Assembly (NCBI GenBank): GCA_902634305.1
Contig: CACPJJ010000001.1
Location: forward strand, 1 to 64,000
Origin: an uncultured Pelagibacteraceae bacterium
GTDB lineage: Bacteria; Pseudomonadota; Alphaproteobacteria; Pelagibacterales; Pelagibacteraceae
Direction of reading: 5' to 3'
DNA length: 64,000 bases
The notes under the pieces are model-generated. The model worked only from the letters and a program-made list of their open reading frames with translations, did no database searches and was not told the DNA's origin. The position numbers were made by a program, and so were the translations under genes. This document shows, in pieces, positions 33,325 through 44,887 of this stretch; within the stretch, counting starts at the first letter, position 1; every line of letters starts with the position of its first letter.

Positions 33325-33924
33325 ATGAAAAATTTATCTGATTTGGAAAAAAAAATTAACTCTGAACTTGCAACGAAAATTAAAAGTACAAAAATTAAGC
33401 ATAAACATATTTATATAAATATTGAAAATGAAAATTTATTAGAAGTAATTTTGTTTCTAAAAAATAATAATGAAACAAAATTTAAACAATTAATTGATAT
33501 TACTGCTGTTGATTATCCAGAAAATGACAGACGTTTTAAACTTGTTTATTTGCTTTTAAGTCATGAATTTAATTCTAGAGTCCATATAGATTTTTTTATT
33601 AATGAAAATGAAATTGCAACATCTTTAACTTCAGTTTTTCCATCATCAAATTGGATGGAAAGAGAAGTATTTGATATGTATGGAATAAAATTTAAGGATC
33701 ATCCTGATCTAAGAAGAATTTTAACTGATTATGGTTTTGTGGGCCACCCTTTAAGAAAAGATTTTCCTTTAACAGGTCACAATGAAGTTAGATATAGTGA
33801 AGATGAAAAAAAAGTTGTCTATGAACCTGTTAAATTAGAACAGAATTATAGAAATTTTGATTATGAAAGTCCTTGGGAAGGAACCGAATATATAAAAAAT
33901 CAAAATAAAAAAAATAATGGCTAA
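33325..33924 (+). CDS. nuoC: NADH-quinone oxidoreductase subunit C
   Basis: This is a 199-residue peripheral-arm subunit. The 30-kDa subunit signature is present as [45 protein letters not shown], residues ~108-152. The C-terminal [15 protein letters not shown] tail is typical of alphaproteobacterial and mitochondrial forms. NuoC is separate from NuoD here, not fused as in enterobacteria. The stop overlaps the nuoD start by eight bases. Confidence 0.97.
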   Translation: MKNLSDLEKKINSELATKIKSTKIKHKHIYINIENENLLEVILFLKNNNETKFKQLIDITAVDYPENDRRFKLVYLLLSHEFNSRVHIDFFINENEIATSLTSVFPSSNWMEREVFDMYGIKFKDHPDLRRILTDYGFVGHPLRKDFPLTGHNEVRYSEDEKKVVYEPVKLEQNYRNFDYESPWEGTEYIKNQNKKNNG

Positions 33925-35092
33925 AGAAAAAAAAACATTAAATTTAAACTTTGGACCTCAACATCCTGCTGCACACGGTGTACTTAGACTTATTTTAGAA
34001 CTAGATGGTGAAGTTGTGGAGCATGCTGATCCGCATATTGGCTTGTTACACAGGGGCACAGAAAAGTTAATTGAAAACAAAACTTATCTTCAAGCATTAC
34101 CATATTTTGATAGACTAGATTATGTTGCCCCAATGAATCAAGAACATGCATTTGCACTTGCTGTAGAAAAAATATTAAATATTGAAGTTCCTATAAGAGC
34201 TCAATTTATAAGAGTAATATTTTGCGAAATTGGAAGAATATTAAGTCATATTTTAAATATAACAACTCAAGCTCTTGATGTTGGAGCATTAACTCCTTCA
34301 CTGTGGGGTTTTGAGGAAAGAGAAACATTAATGACTTTTTATGAAAGAGTCTCAGGGTCTAGGTTGCATGCAAATTATTTTAGAACTGGTGGAGTACATC
34401 AAGATTTACCAAGAGGATTAGCTGATGATATCGCAAATTTTTGTAAAAATTTTCCAAAAGTTATTAACGATTTAGAAACATTATTAACAGATAACAGAAT
34501 ATTTAAACAAAGAAATGTTGATATTGGTGTAGTCTCAAAACAAGATGCGCTTGACTATTCTTTTTCAGGAGTAATGTTAAGAGGATCTGGAGTCCCTTGG
34601 GATTTAAGAAAATCCCAACCTTACGAATGTTATGAACAGCTAGAATTTAAAATCCCAATTGGTAAAAATGGAGATTGTTACGATAGATATCTTTGTAGAA
34701 TTGAAGAAATGAAAGAGAGTGTAAATATTATAAATCAATGCTTGGTAAAAATGCCAAGTGGTCCAGTGAAATCACTAGATGGCAAAATAAGTCCTCCACC
34801 AAAAAAAGAATTAAAAGAATCTATGGAGGCTTTAATACATCATTTCAAATTATTTACAGAAGGTTACAGAGTTAAGAAAGACGAAATATATGTTGCTGTA
34901 GAAGCTCCAAAAGGTGAATTTGGCGTTTATTTAATTTCTGATGGCTCTAGTAAACCATATAAATGTAAAATAAGAGCGCCAGGTTTTTCACATCTTCAAG
35001 CAATGGATTATTTGATTAAAGGCCATATGTTAGCTGATGTTCCTGCAGTTCTAGGATCGATGGATGTTGTTTTTGGAGAAATTGATAGATGA
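33917..35092 (+). CDS. nuoD: NADH-quinone oxidoreductase subunit D
   Basis: This 391-residue 49-kDa-type subunit forms the quinone site with NuoB. The N-terminal [23 protein letters not shown] motif contains the conserved histidines near residues 16-20. [11 protein letters not shown] and the C-terminal [25 protein letters not shown] are as expected. It overlaps nuoC and nuoE, consistent with coupled translation. Confidence 0.97.
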   Translation: MAKEKKTLNLNFGPQHPAAHGVLRLILELDGEVVEHADPHIGLLHRGTEKLIENKTYLQALPYFDRLDYVAPMNQEHAFALAVEKILNIEVPIRAQFIRVIFCEIGRILSHILNITTQALDVGALTPSLWGFEERETLMTFYERVSGSRLHANYFRTGGVHQDLPRGLADDIANFCKNFPKVINDLETLLTDNRIFKQRNVDIGVVSKQDALDYSFSGVMLRGSGVPWDLRKSQPYECYEQLEFKIPIGKNGDCYDRYLCRIEEMKESVNIINQCLVKMPSGPVKSLDGKISPPPKKELKESMEALIHHFKLFTEGYRVKKDEIYVAVEAPKGEFGVYLISDGSSKPYKCKIRAPGFSHLQAMDYLIKGHMLADVPAVLGSMDVVFGEIDR

Positions 35093-35697
35093 GTATGAAG
35101 AAAATTTCTAAAGAACAGCCATCAGATTTTGTATTTAATAAACAAAACTTAGAGGAAGTGAAAAAAATAATTAAAAATTATCCTGATGGAAAACAACAAA
35201 GTGCTGTTATGCCTTTATTATATTTAGCCCAAAAACAAAATGATAATTGGATACCTCTTGTTGCAATGAAATATATAGCAAAGCTTTTAAATATGCCGTA
35301 CATTAAAGTTTATGAGGTAGCTACATTTTATTCAATGTACAACTTATCTCCTGTAGGAAAATTTTTTATTCAAGTTTGTACAACAACCCCATGTATGATT
35401 AGAGGTGCTTATGATATTGTAAATGCATGTAAGGAAAAAATATCAGATAAAGAAAAAGAACTTTCAAAAGATAAAACTTGCTCATGGATGGAAGTAGAGT
35501 GTCTAGGAGCCTGTATAAATGCCCCTATGATTCAAATCAATGATGATTATTATGAAGATTTAGACAAAGAGAAAACAGAAAAAATTATAAATCAAATACA
35601 AAATGGAGAAAAACTTATACCTGGTTCATATAGAGGTAGAAAAAACTCTGAACCAGAAAATAATAGAAAAACATTATTAAATATAAAAAATGCTTAA
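35089..35697 (+). CDS. nuoE: NADH-quinone oxidoreductase subunit E ([2Fe-2S])
   Basis: This is the 202-residue thioredoxin-fold subunit that binds cluster N1a. The four ligand cysteines lie in [12 protein letters not shown] (near residues 96-107) and [15 protein letters not shown] (near 137-151). The helical N-terminal domain contains [10 protein letters not shown]. The C-terminal tail ([20 protein letters not shown]) is polar. It overlaps nuoD by four bases (ATGA) and nuoF by eight. Confidence 0.96.
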   Translation: MSMKKISKEQPSDFVFNKQNLEEVKKIIKNYPDGKQQSAVMPLLYLAQKQNDNWIPLVAMKYIAKLLNMPYIKVYEVATFYSMYNLSPVGKFFIQVCTTTPCMIRGAYDIVNACKEKISDKEKELSKDKTCSWMEVECLGACINAPMIQINDDYYEDLDKEKTEKIINQIQNGEKLIPGSYRGRKNSEPENNRKTLLNIKNA

Positions 35698-37012
35698 AGA
35701 CGAAGATAGAATTTTTACTAACTTATATAACGATCTAGGACCAGATATTTTATCTGCCCAAAAAAGAGGGGATTGGAAAAATACATCTGATATTATTAAA
35801 AAAGGAAAAGAATGGATAATTAATGAAATTAAAACATCCGAACTTAGAGGAAGAGGAGGAGCGGGCTTTCCTACTGGATTGAAATGGTCTTTTGCTCCAA
35901 AAGAAGTTGGTTCTAGACCTCACTATCTTGTAATTAATGCTGATGAATCTGAACCAGGAACTTGTAAGGATAGAGATATTTTAAGATTCGAACCCCATAA
36001 ACTAATAGAAGGTTGTTTGATAGCTGCATACGCAGTTAATGCTAATAAATGTTATATTTATATTAGGGGCGAATACTTTAATGAAGGAAATAAACTCCAA
36101 GAAGCAATAAATGAAGCCTACGAAAAAAAATTAATTGGTAAAAATGCATGTGATAGCGGATGGGATTTTGACATATACATACATTATGGTGCGGGTGCAT
36201 ATATTTGTGGTGAAGAAACTGCTTTACTGGAAAGTCTTGAAGGAAAAAAAGGTCAACCCAGGTTAAAACCACCTTTTCCTGCATTAATTGGATTATATGG
36301 TTGTCCTACAATTATAAATAATGTTGAAACAATTGCTGTAGTTCCAACTATATTAAGAAGAGGAGCAAAATGGTTTTCTACCATTGGTAAACCAAAAAAT
36401 ACTGGAACAAAAATTTATTGTATTTCAGGAAATGTAAACAACCCGTGCAATGTTGAAGAAGAAATGGGAATTTCATTAAAAGATTTAATAGAGAAACATG
36501 CCGGAGGCGTAATTGGTGGTTGGGATAATCTCAAGGCTGTAATACCAGGTGGCTCTTCTATGCCACTGCTACCTAAAAATGTTTGTGAAACAATAAAGAT
36601 GGATTTTGACTCATTGGTTGAAAATAAAAGTGGACTAGGAACAGCAGGAATTGTGGTTATAAATAAAGATCAAGATATAATTAAATGTATGGCTAGAATC
36701 GCAAGATTCTACAAACATGAGAGCTGCGGTCAATGTACTCCTTGTAGGGAAGGATCAGGATGGATGTGGAGAATGTTAGAAAGAATGGCCAAAGGTGAAG
36801 CATCTAGGGATGAAGTAGATATGCTTATGGATGTTACGAAACAAATAGAAGGACATACAATTTGTGCATTTGGTGAAGGATCAGCTTGGCCAGTACAAGG
36901 TCTTCTTAGACATTTTAAAAAAGAAGTAGCTAAAAGAAATAATTTTAATCCATTGGTAAATAGAAATAAAAATATTCCATATTTAGTGGATCAACATTTA
37001 TTGGATAAATAA
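35690..37012 (+). CDS. nuoF: NADH-quinone oxidoreductase subunit F (NADH/FMN)
   Basis: This 440-residue subunit binds NADH, FMN and cluster N3. The glycine-rich NADH motif is [15 protein letters not shown] near residues 54-68. The FMN region contains [13 protein letters not shown] and [20 protein letters not shown]. The Fe-S ligands are in [16 protein letters not shown] near 343-358 with a later cysteine in [13 protein letters not shown]. The last base of nuoF overlaps the nuoG start (TAATG). Confidence 0.97.
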   Translation: MLKDEDRIFTNLYNDLGPDILSAQKRGDWKNTSDIIKKGKEWIINEIKTSELRGRGGAGFPTGLKWSFAPKEVGSRPHYLVINADESEPGTCKDRDILRFEPHKLIEGCLIAAYAVNANKCYIYIRGEYFNEGNKLQEAINEAYEKKLIGKNACDSGWDFDIYIHYGAGAYICGEETALLESLEGKKGQPRLKPPFPALIGLYGCPTIINNVETIAVVPTILRRGAKWFSTIGKPKNTGTKIYCISGNVNNPCNVEEEMGISLKDLIEKHAGGVIGGWDNLKAVIPGGSSMPLLPKNVCETIKMDFDSLVENKSGLGTAGIVVINKDQDIIKCMARIARFYKHESCGQCTPCREGSGWMWRMLERMAKGEASRDEVDMLMDVTKQIEGHTICAFGEGSAWPVQGLLRHFKKEVAKRNNFNPLVNRNKNIPYLVDQHLLDK

Positions 37013-39042
37013 TGATTAAATTAAAGGTTAATGATATAGACATAGAAGTTGAAGAAGGATTAACTGTGCTTCAAGCGTGTGAAAAAGCAGGAGCGGAAAT
37101 TCCTAGATTTTGTTATCATGAAAAACTTTCAATAGCCGGAAACTGTAGAATGTGTTTAGTTGAAATTGAAAAATCACCTAAGCCAGTTGCCTCATGCGCT
37201 ATGCCAATAGCCGAAGGAATGAATATCAAAACTAATACTGAAAAAGTTGAAAAAGCAAGAAAGGGTGTAATGGAATTTTTATTAGCAAATCACCCTTTAG
37301 ACTGTCCTGTTTGTGACCAAGGTGGCGAATGTGATTTACAAGACCAATCTATGTTTTATGGGATAGACAAAACTAGATACAAAGAAAACAAAAGAGAAGT
37401 ACCAGACAAATATATGGGTCCTTTAATTAAAACTCAAATGACTAGATGCATTCACTGTACGAGATGCATAAGATTTGCCACAGAAGTTGCTGGAGTTACA
37501 GAACTCGGTGCAATTGGCAGGGGTGAGGATATGCAGATTACCACATATTTAGAAAAATCAATGGAATCTGAATTATCAGCAAATGTTATTGATTTGTGTC
37601 CTGTGGGAGCTTTAACTTCAAAGCCTTATGTTTTCGAAGCAAGACCTTGGGAACTTAAAAAAACTGAAACTATAGATGTGATGGATGCAGTCGGTTCTAA
37701 TGTTAGAGTTGATACATATGGGTGGGAAGTTAAGAGAATTCTGCCCAGAGTTAATGAAGATATTAATGAGGAATGGATATCTGATAAAACTCGTTATGCA
37801 TGTGATGGAATTAAAAATCAAAGAATAGATACTCCTTATATAAAGAATGATAAAAATTTTAAAAAAATATCTTGGAATGAAGCTTACAAAATAATTGTTA
37901 AAAAAATTAACGAAACTGCGTCTGATAAAATTGGTGGATTTACCGGAGATCTTACTAACATGGAAACTTTGTATGTTACTAAAGAGTTTTTTAATAAAAC
38001 TATTAAGTCAAAATATCTAGATTCTAGAGTTAATAATTCTTATGTAAATACTAATAATAGAGAAAATTATATATTTAATTCAACAATAAGTGGCATTGAA
38101 GATTCAGATTTAATAATTTTGATAGGAACAAATCCCAGGTATGAAGCTACAATTTTAAACTCAAGAATAAATAAAAGTTATATTAAGAATAATGTTGAAA
38201 TCTATTCTATTGGTGATGTTGGCGATTTAACTTATCCATATAAAATTCTTCCAAATGATGCAAGAGTTATTAAAGATATAGTTGAAGACAATCATGATCT
38301 ATCTTCTAAAATTAAAAATTCAAAAAATCCATTAATAATAATCGGACATTCAATACTAAATTTAAAATCAGGTAAATACATTTTTGAAAAAATCAAAAAA
38401 TATTTAAATTCACTAAATAAAATTTCCGATAAATGGAATTCATTAAACGTTTTGTCAAAAAATGCATCTACAGTTGGCTCAAATGATTTAAATATATTAA
38501 GTTCTTTAGACTCTGAAAATATAACTTTAACAAAAACATTGAATAATGAATTTGAAATTTTATTTTTAATTGGACAAGATAATCTTAAATTTAAAAAGAA
38601 AAATGAGTTTATAATATATATAGGAAGTCATGGTGATGTCGGCGCTGAAAGTGCTGATATTATTCTTCCTGGAGCGACTTATACAGAGCAAGATGGATAT
38701 TTTACTAATTTGGAAGGAAAAATCCAGAAAGCTTATAAAGCATCTTATCCTCCAGGTGAAGCAAAAGAAGATTGGGAAATTATTAATAATTTATCAGAAT
38801 TACTAAAGAGAAAAAAAATATTTAATAATAAAGACGAATTAGTAGATAGCATGTTTAATTATTTAAATTTGCAAACAGGAAATAATAAACATGATCTTGC
38901 CGAACCAATTTTTGTTGATGAAAAAATTTTAGTAGAAAACTTTGATTATTATTTTTCAAATGTTATTGCAAGAGCATCAAAAACTATGACTGAATGTCAT
39001 AACGAAAAAATAAAATTAAAAAATACTGGAACAGATGGATAA
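37012..39042 (+). CDS. nuoG: NADH-quinone oxidoreductase subunit G
   Basis: This is the 676-residue 75-kDa-type subunit. An N-terminal [2Fe-2S] domain ([18 protein letters not shown], residues ~34-51) is followed by the His-Cys cluster motif [19 protein letters not shown] (~94-112) and a [4Fe-4S] motif [16 protein letters not shown] (~146-161). A molybdopterin-oxidoreductase-like domain comes next. That domain is divergent and AT-biased, particularly after residue 300, as is common in small genomes. nuoH starts within its stop codon. Confidence 0.96.
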   Translation: MIKLKVNDIDIEVEEGLTVLQACEKAGAEIPRFCYHEKLSIAGNCRMCLVEIEKSPKPVASCAMPIAEGMNIKTNTEKVEKARKGVMEFLLANHPLDCPVCDQGGECDLQDQSMFYGIDKTRYKENKREVPDKYMGPLIKTQMTRCIHCTRCIRFATEVAGVTELGAIGRGEDMQITTYLEKSMESELSANVIDLCPVGALTSKPYVFEARPWELKKTETIDVMDAVGSNVRVDTYGWEVKRILPRVNEDINEEWISDKTRYACDGIKNQRIDTPYIKNDKNFKKISWNEAYKIIVKKINETASDKIGGFTGDLTNMETLYVTKEFFNKTIKSKYLDSRVNNSYVNTNNRENYIFNSTISGIEDSDLIILIGTNPRYEATILNSRINKSYIKNNVEIYSIGDVGDLTYPYKILPNDARVIKDIVEDNHDLSSKIKNSKNPLIIIGHSILNLKSGKYIFEKIKKYLNSLNKISDKWNSLNVLSKNASTVGSNDLNILSSLDSENITLTKTLNNEFEILFLIGQDNLKFKKKNEFIIYIGSHGDVGAESADIILPGATYTEQDGYFTNLEGKIQKAYKASYPPGEAKEDWEIINNLSELLKRKKIFNNKDELVDSMFNYLNLQTGNNKHDLAEPIFVDEKILVENFDYYFSNVIARASKTMTECHNEKIKLKNTGTDG

Positions 39043-40043
39043 TGATTGAATATTTGAATATTTTAATTATTGAAATTTATAAAATTTTTCTTTTAATTAT
39101 TCCTATTCTGACCGCAGTTGCAATGATTGTTTGGCTTGATAGAAGAGTATGGGCTTTTGTTCAAAAAAGAAGAGGACCAAATGTAGTTGGCCCTTTTGGC
39201 TTATTTCAATCTTTGGCTGATGCTTTAAAATATATTTTTAAAGAAATAATCATACCTGCAAGTGCTAATAAAATAATATTTGTTCTTGCTCCAATCGTAA
39301 CAATGACATTAGCATTAATATCTTGGGCTGTTATACCATTTAGTGAAGAAATGGTTCTGGCAAATATAAATGTAGGTATACTTTATCTTTTTGCAGTTTC
39401 ATCTCTAGGTGTTTATGGAATCATAATGGGAGGTTGGGCGTCAAATTCAAAATATCCCTTTTTAGGAGCAATAAGATCTGCAGCTCAAATGGTATCATAT
39501 GAAGTTTCTATTGGTGTAATTATAATAAACGTTTTGTTGTGTGTTGGTTCATTAAATTTAACCGATATTGTTTTAGCTCAAAAAAATTTATGGTTTATAA
39601 TTCCTCTATTTCCAATGTTTGTTATTTTTTTTATTTCCGCACTAGCAGAAACTAATAGACCTCCATTTGATTTGCCAGAAGCAGAAGCTGAATTAGTTGC
39701 TGGGTATCAAACAGAATATTCAGGAATGATGTATGCAATGTTCTGGTTAGGTGAATATGCAAATATTTTATTAATGTGCAGTATGGGATCTATTTTATTT
39801 TTAGGTGGATGGTTATCTCCAATAGATCTTTATCCTTTCACTCTTGTACCTGCACCTCTCTGGTTGATAATTAAAATATTATTACTATTTATTTTATTTT
39901 CGTTAGTTAAAGCAATTGTACCAAGATATAGATATGATCAATTAATGAAATTGGGATGGAAAATTTTTCTTCCTTTATCGCTAACTTGGGTAGTTTTAAC
40001 AGCAAGCTATTTATTTTATTTTAATCTATTACCGGTAAATTAA
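39042..40043 (+). CDS. nuoH: NADH-quinone oxidoreductase subunit H
   Basis: The 333-residue membrane subunit has eight helices and connects the quinone site to the proton channel. Signature regions are [38 protein letters not shown] near residues 30-67 and [30 protein letters not shown] near 202-231. The acidic loop residues are present. It overlaps nuoG by one base. Confidence 0.97.
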   Translation: MIEYLNILIIEIYKIFLLIIPILTAVAMIVWLDRRVWAFVQKRRGPNVVGPFGLFQSLADALKYIFKEIIIPASANKIIFVLAPIVTMTLALISWAVIPFSEEMVLANINVGILYLFAVSSLGVYGIIMGGWASNSKYPFLGAIRSAAQMVSYEVSIGVIIINVLLCVGSLNLTDIVLAQKNLWFIIPLFPMFVIFFISALAETNRPPFDLPEAEAELVAGYQTEYSGMMYAMFWLGEYANILLMCSMGSILFLGGWLSPIDLYPFTLVPAPLWLIIKILLLFILFSLVKAIVPRYRYDQLMKLGWKIFLPLSLTWVVLTASYLFYFNLLPVN

Positions 40044-40045
40044 TT

Positions 40046-40531
40046 ATGAAAATATCAAGATTACTTAAAACAATTTTACTACTAGATTTTATGAGTGGTT
40101 TAGTTATTGCTATAAAAGAATCTTTTAAATCTAAAAAAACTATAAATTATCCATTTGAAAAAGGAAAAATCAGCCCAAGATTCCGAGGCGAGCATGCTTT
40201 AAGAAGATATCCCAATGGTGAAGAAAGATGCATAGCATGTAAATTGTGTGAAGCTGTTTGTCCAGCTCAAGCAATTACAATTGAATCAACTGAAAAAGAA
40301 GATGGTAGCAGAAAAACAACAAGATATGACATTGATATGCTTAAATGCATATATTGTGGATTATGTGAGGAGTCTTGTCCTGTTGATGCAATTGTTCAAG
40401 GACCTAATTTTGAATTTTCAACAGAGACACGTGAGGAGCTTTATTATAATAAGCAAAAATTATTAGATAATGGTGATAGATGGGAAAGTTTATTAGCAGC
40501 AAATATTAAAGCAGATAATCCATACAGATAA
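40046..40531 (+). CDS. nuoI: NADH-quinone oxidoreductase subunit I (2x[4Fe-4S])
   Basis: The 161-residue subunit carries clusters N6a and N6b. The ligands are seen in [16 protein letters not shown] near residues 60-75 and [16 protein letters not shown] near 99-114. The [17 protein letters not shown] segment before the first motif is typical of alphaproteobacterial and mitochondrial forms. Two bases separate it from nuoH and two from nuoJ. Confidence 0.97.
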   Translation: MKISRLLKTILLLDFMSGLVIAIKESFKSKKTINYPFEKGKISPRFRGEHALRRYPNGEERCIACKLCEAVCPAQAITIESTEKEDGSRKTTRYDIDMLKCIYCGLCEESCPVDAIVQGPNFEFSTETREELYYNKQKLLDNGDRWESLLAANIKADNPYR

Positions 40532-40533
40532 AT

Positions 40534-41169
40534 ATGATAATTCACACAATATTTTTTTATATTTTTTCTATAATTGCTATTTTTTCAGCAATCATGGTTA
40601 CTGTTTCAAGAAATACAGTCCATTCTGTTTTTTTTCTAATATTAGATTTTATAACTATTTCTTGTCTTTTTATAATGATAGGTGCTGAATTCATAGGAAT
40701 GATAATGCTAATAGTTTATGTTGGCGCAGTAGCAGTTTTATTTTTATTTGTAGTTATGATGCTTAATGTATCTAAGCAAAAAAATGAGTGGCTTGGAGAT
40801 GAAAAAAATTCAAATCATATTCCAATTGGTCTATTAATAAGTGGAATTATATTTTTTGAACTAATAATTGTTGTTGGCGGGTGGAAATATAAACCTGAAT
40901 TATTAAAAACATTTTCTTCTATAGGAATAGATTTAGATAGTACAAATACGCATGAAATTGGTAAAGTTTTGTACACAGATTATATTCACCTCTTTCAGTT
41001 AAGCGGTATGGTTCTTCTAGTAGCCATGATTGGAGCTATTGTTTTAACATTTAGAAAAAGAGAAGGAATTAAGCGACAAAGCTATTTTAGACAAATATCA
41101 AGAGAAAGAACTGAAGGTGTCGAACTAACCGATCCAAAGAATAATGAAGGAGTAAAAATAGATGTTTGA
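40534..41169 (+). CDS. nuoJ: NADH-quinone oxidoreductase subunit J
   Basis: The 211-residue membrane protein has five helices. The conserved helix containing [29 protein letters not shown] (near residues 50-78) includes the glutamate and pi-bulge region of the E-channel. The C-terminal helix [21 protein letters not shown] is followed by a basic tail with [12 protein letters not shown], typical of the group. It overlaps nuoK by eight bases. Confidence 0.95.
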   Translation: MIIHTIFFYIFSIIAIFSAIMVTVSRNTVHSVFFLILDFITISCLFIMIGAEFIGMIMLIVYVGAVAVLFLFVVMMLNVSKQKNEWLGDEKNSNHIPIGLLISGIIFFELIIVVGGWKYKPELLKTFSSIGIDLDSTNTHEIGKVLYTDYIHLFQLSGMVLLVAMIGAIVLTFRKREGIKRQSYFRQISRERTEGVELTDPKNNEGVKIDV

Positions 41170-41473
41170 AATATCTTTGGGTCATTATCTGATTTTAGCA
41201 GCAACTATTTTTACAATTGGTGTTGTTGGAATATTTTTAAATAGAAAAAATATTATAGTAATTTTAATGAGCATTGAATTAATACTTCTCGCCGTCAATA
41301 TTAATTTGGTTGCTTTTTCGATTTATATGAATGATTTGGTTGGTCAAATATTTACACTATTTATACTTACTGTTGCAGCAGCTGAAGCCGCAATAGGTTT
41401 AGCAATAATTGTAATTTATTATAGAAATTCTGGAACAATTAGAGTTCAAGAAATTGATAAATTAAAAGGTTAA
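41162..41473 (+). CDS. nuoK: NADH-quinone oxidoreductase subunit K
   Basis: This 103-residue protein has three membrane helices. The two conserved glutamates of the proton path lie in [19 protein letters not shown] (near residue 38) and [19 protein letters not shown] (near residue 72). Length and order are standard. It overlaps nuoJ, and nuoL starts one base after its stop. Confidence 0.96.
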   Translation: MFEISLGHYLILAATIFTIGVVGIFLNRKNIIVILMSIELILLAVNINLVAFSIYMNDLVGQIFTLFILTVAAAEAAIGLAIIVIYYRNSGTIRVQEIDKLKG

Positions 41474-41474
41474 A

Positions 41475-43394
41475 ATGGAATTTGAATATCTAATTATTTT
41501 TCTTCCATTAGTGGGTGCTATCATTTCAGGATTTTTTGGAAAATTTTTAGGTTCAAGAAATTCAGAAATTTTAACTAGTTTGTTTGTTTCAATTTCCTCA
41601 ATTTTTTCTTTTTTAATTTTTTATAAGGTCTTTAACGATGGTTACATAAATAATTTAGATATATTTACTTGGATAAACTCAGGATCATTTAATGTAAATT
41701 GGTCAATTAAAATAGATGCTCTTTCATCTGTTATGTTAGTTGTTGTAACATTAATTTCTTCAATTGTTCATATATACTCAATTGGATATATGTCACATGA
41801 TCCACATAAACAACGTTTCATGTCATACTTATCACTATTTACATTTTCTATGTTGATGCTTGTAACTTCAGATAATTTTTTACAGCTATTTTTTGGTTGG
41901 GAAGGTGTAGGACTATGTTCTTATTTTTTAATAGGTTTTTGGTTTAAAAAAGAAAGTGCTAATGCAGCTGCTATAAAAGCGTTTGTTGTTAATCGTGTAG
42001 GTGATTTTGGATTTGCACTGGGTATATTTTTAATATTTTATTTATTTGGAACAGTTAATTATGCAGAAGTATTTGAATTAATACCACAGTCTTTAGATTT
42101 AAATTTAACCTTCCTAGGTTTAAGTTTTAATGCAATTAATTTAATTTGTATTCTTTTATTTATAGGTGCAATGGGGAAATCTGCACAAATATTTTTACAT
42201 ACATGGTTACCTGATGCAATGGAAGGACCTACTCCTGTATCTGCGCTAATCCATGCTGCAACTATGGTTACAGCTGGTGTGTTTTTAGTTGTAAGATGTT
42301 CGCCTATATATGAATATTCTCCACTTGCATTAAATATTATAACTATTGTTGGCATGTCCACAGCATTTTTTGCAGCAACTGTAGCTTTAGCCCAAGATGA
42401 TATTAAAAAAATAATAGCTTATTCAACGTGTAGTCAGTTAGGATATATGTTTTTTGCGGCTGGCGTTGGTGCTTACAATGTTGCCATGTTTCATTTGTTT
42501 ACACACGCTTTTTTTAAAGCTTTATTGTTCTTAGGATCTGGCTCAGTAATTCATTCATTTAAAGACGAACAAAATATCAATTTAATGGGGGGTGTTTGGA
42601 AAAAACTTCCATACACATGGATATTAATGGTGATAGGAACTCTTGCACTAACTGGATTTCCATTTTTATCCGGCTTCTATTCAAAAGATGCAATTATAGA
42701 GTTTGCTTACTTGAGAGGTAATACAGTAGGCTATTTTGCGGCTGGTATAGGTGTATTCACAGCTTTATTAACTTCAGTTTACTCATGGAGACTAATGTTC
42801 AAAACTTTTCATGGAAAATACAACAACAAAAAATTAAATATATCTAGCATGCATGAGTCTCCAATGGTCATGATAATTCCATTAATAATTCTTGCAATTG
42901 GTGCAATATTTTCTGGATTTTTATTTAAAGATTTATTTATTGGAATTGAATCATCAAGCAATTTCTGGAAAAATTCAATTTTCTTTTTAGAACCATTGAG
43001 CCAAGATCATCCACCATCATGGTTTATATTTTTAACACCTATATTAGTAATTTTGTCTATACCTGCTGCTTATTACATATTTGTTAAAAATATTAATATT
43101 ACAAATGAAATAGTAAATGCAAACTTACCATTATATAATTTTTTAAAAAACAAATGGTATTTTGATGAACTTTACGATTATTTGTTTGTTAATCCTTCTA
43201 AGAGTATTGGCTTATATTTTTGGAAAAAAATAGATTTAAGATTTATTGATAGATTTGGCCCTGATGGTATTTCCAATTTAATAAAAAATATTTCTTTATT
43301 TACAGTAAAATTCCAAAATGGGTTTATATATCATTATGCTTTTATAATGTTATTAGGATTTTCTGCTTTATTAACTTTTTTAATACTTAGATAA
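41475..43394 (+). CDS. nuoL: NADH-quinone oxidoreductase subunit L
   Basis: The 639-residue antiporter-like subunit has about 14-16 helices and the long lateral C-terminal helix. Landmarks include FFGWEGVGLCSYFLIGFWFKK with the helix-5 glutamate near residue 144, and GAMGKSAQIFLHTWLPDAMEGPTPVSALIHAATMVTAG near 231-268 with the essential lysine. IAYSTCSQLGYMFFAAG lies near 315. It ends where nuoM begins (one shared base). Confidence 0.97.
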   Translation: MEFEYLIIFLPLVGAIISGFFGKFLGSRNSEILTSLFVSISSIFSFLIFYKVFNDGYINNLDIFTWINSGSFNVNWSIKIDALSSVMLVVVTLISSIVHIYSIGYMSHDPHKQRFMSYLSLFTFSMLMLVTSDNFLQLFFGWEGVGLCSYFLIGFWFKKESANAAAIKAFVVNRVGDFGFALGIFLIFYLFGTVNYAEVFELIPQSLDLNLTFLGLSFNAINLICILLFIGAMGKSAQIFLHTWLPDAMEGPTPVSALIHAATMVTAGVFLVVRCSPIYEYSPLALNIITIVGMSTAFFAATVALAQDDIKKIIAYSTCSQLGYMFFAAGVGAYNVAMFHLFTHAFFKALLFLGSGSVIHSFKDEQNINLMGGVWKKLPYTWILMVIGTLALTGFPFLSGFYSKDAIIEFAYLRGNTVGYFAAGIGVFTALLTSVYSWRLMFKTFHGKYNNKKLNISSMHESPMVMIIPLIILAIGAIFSGFLFKDLFIGIESSSNFWKNSIFFLEPLSQDHPPSWFIFLTPILVILSIPAAYYIFVKNINITNEIVNANLPLYNFLKNKWYFDELYDYLFVNPSKSIGLYFWKKIDLRFIDRFGPDGISNLIKNISLFTVKFQNGFIYHYAFIMLLGFSALLTFLILR

Positions 43395-44887
43395 TGGATT
43401 TTCCTATTTTATCATCACTAATTTTATTACCATTAATAGGGGCTTTATTTATTTTTTTTTCAAAATCAAAATCAAATACCTATCTAACCATTAAATATTT
43501 AGCTCTCTTTGTTTCATTTGCTAATTTTATTTTATCTTTATATCTTTGGTACTTATTTGATCCATCTACTGCAGAGTTTCAATTTTTAGAAGAACGATCT
43601 TGGATTAAAGGTTTTATAAATTATAAAGTTGGTATAGATGGTATTTCAATTTTATTTATTATACTAACAGCTTTCATCACACCATTGTGTATCGTTTCAG
43701 TAAATAGTACGGTTAAATACAGATTAAAAGATTTTCTTGTTGCAATACTTGTTATGGAATCTTTAATGATTGGTGTTTTTTGCTCATTAGATTTAGTTAT
43801 ATTCTATCTTTTCTTTGAAGGAGGTTTAATTCCAATGTTTTTAATAATTGGTATTTGGGGCGGTGAAAGAAGAGTTTATTCCGCTTTTAAATTTTTTCTT
43901 TATACACTTCTTGGATCTGTTCTTATGCTTGTAGCGATTATTTCAATATACTGGTTTACAGGAAGTACAGATATAATTTATTTATATGACTTTGGAATTG
44001 ATGAGAAGTATCAATATTTATTGTGGTTAGCTTTTTTCAGTTCGTTTGCTGTTAAAACTCCAATGTGGCCTGTTCATACTTGGCTACCAGATGCTCATGT
44101 AGAAGCTCCAACAGCTGGCTCGGTTTTATTAGCTGCGATATTGTTAAAAATGGCTGGATATGGTTTTATTCGATTTTCAGTTGGTCTTTTTCCAGTAGCT
44201 TCTGAATATTTTATTCCTTTAATCTATATTTTAAGTTTAATCGCAATTATTTATACTTCACTTGTTGCATTAATGCAGGAAGATATGAAAAAATTGATTG
44301 CTTACTCTTCTGTTGCACACATGGGATTTGTAACTTTAGGAATATTTACATTCACACAACAAGGATTAGAAGGAAGTATATTTCAAATGATCAGTCATGG
44401 TTTGGTTTCGGCGGCACTTTTCTTATCAGTTGGTGTAATTTATGAGAGAATGCACACAAGATTAATTGATAATTATGGTGGACTGGTTTCTGTAATGCCT
44501 AAATATTCAATTGTTTTAATGGTATTTACTCTTGGTGCAGTAGGTCTTCCAGGAACAAGTGGATTTATAGGAGAATTTTTGATTTTGATCGGAGCATTTA
44601 AAAAAAGTTTTTTAGTAGCAGCTATAGCAAGTATAGGAGTAATTTTATCTGCAGCTTACATGCTGTGGCTTTATAAAAGAGTTGTGTTTGGTGAAATTAA
44701 GAAAGATGAAATAAAAAAAATATCTGACTTAAATAAAGCAGAAATTTTTATTCTTTCTGTTCTTGTTTTGCCAATTATTTTTTTTGGTTTTTACCCAGAA
44801 CCATTATTGAATACGACAGAAATTTCTATAGAAAATTTAATTGAAATGTACAACACTAATATAAATTCAAATTTAGTAAAAAAATAA
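43394..44887 (+). CDS. nuoM: NADH-quinone oxidoreductase subunit M
   Basis: The 497-residue antiporter-like subunit has about 14 helices. FFEGGLIPMFLIIGIWGG (near residues 138-155) holds the helix-5 glutamate, and FAVKTPMWPVHTWLPDAHVEAPTAGSVLLAA (near 218-248) holds the central lysine. LIAYSSVAHMGFVTLGIF lies near 302. nuoN follows with no gap. Confidence 0.97.
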   Translation: MDFPILSSLILLPLIGALFIFFSKSKSNTYLTIKYLALFVSFANFILSLYLWYLFDPSTAEFQFLEERSWIKGFINYKVGIDGISILFIILTAFITPLCIVSVNSTVKYRLKDFLVAILVMESLMIGVFCSLDLVIFYLFFEGGLIPMFLIIGIWGGERRVYSAFKFFLYTLLGSVLMLVAIISIYWFTGSTDIIYLYDFGIDEKYQYLLWLAFFSSFAVKTPMWPVHTWLPDAHVEAPTAGSVLLAAILLKMAGYGFIRFSVGLFPVASEYFIPLIYILSLIAIIYTSLVALMQEDMKKLIAYSSVAHMGFVTLGIFTFTQQGLEGSIFQMISHGLVSAALFLSVGVIYERMHTRLIDNYGGLVSVMPKYSIVLMVFTLGAVGLPGTSGFIGEFLILIGAFKKSFLVAAIASIGVILSAAYMLWLYKRVVFGEIKKDEIKKISDLNKAEIFILSVLVLPIIFFGFYPEPLLNTTEISIENLIEMYNTNINSNLVKK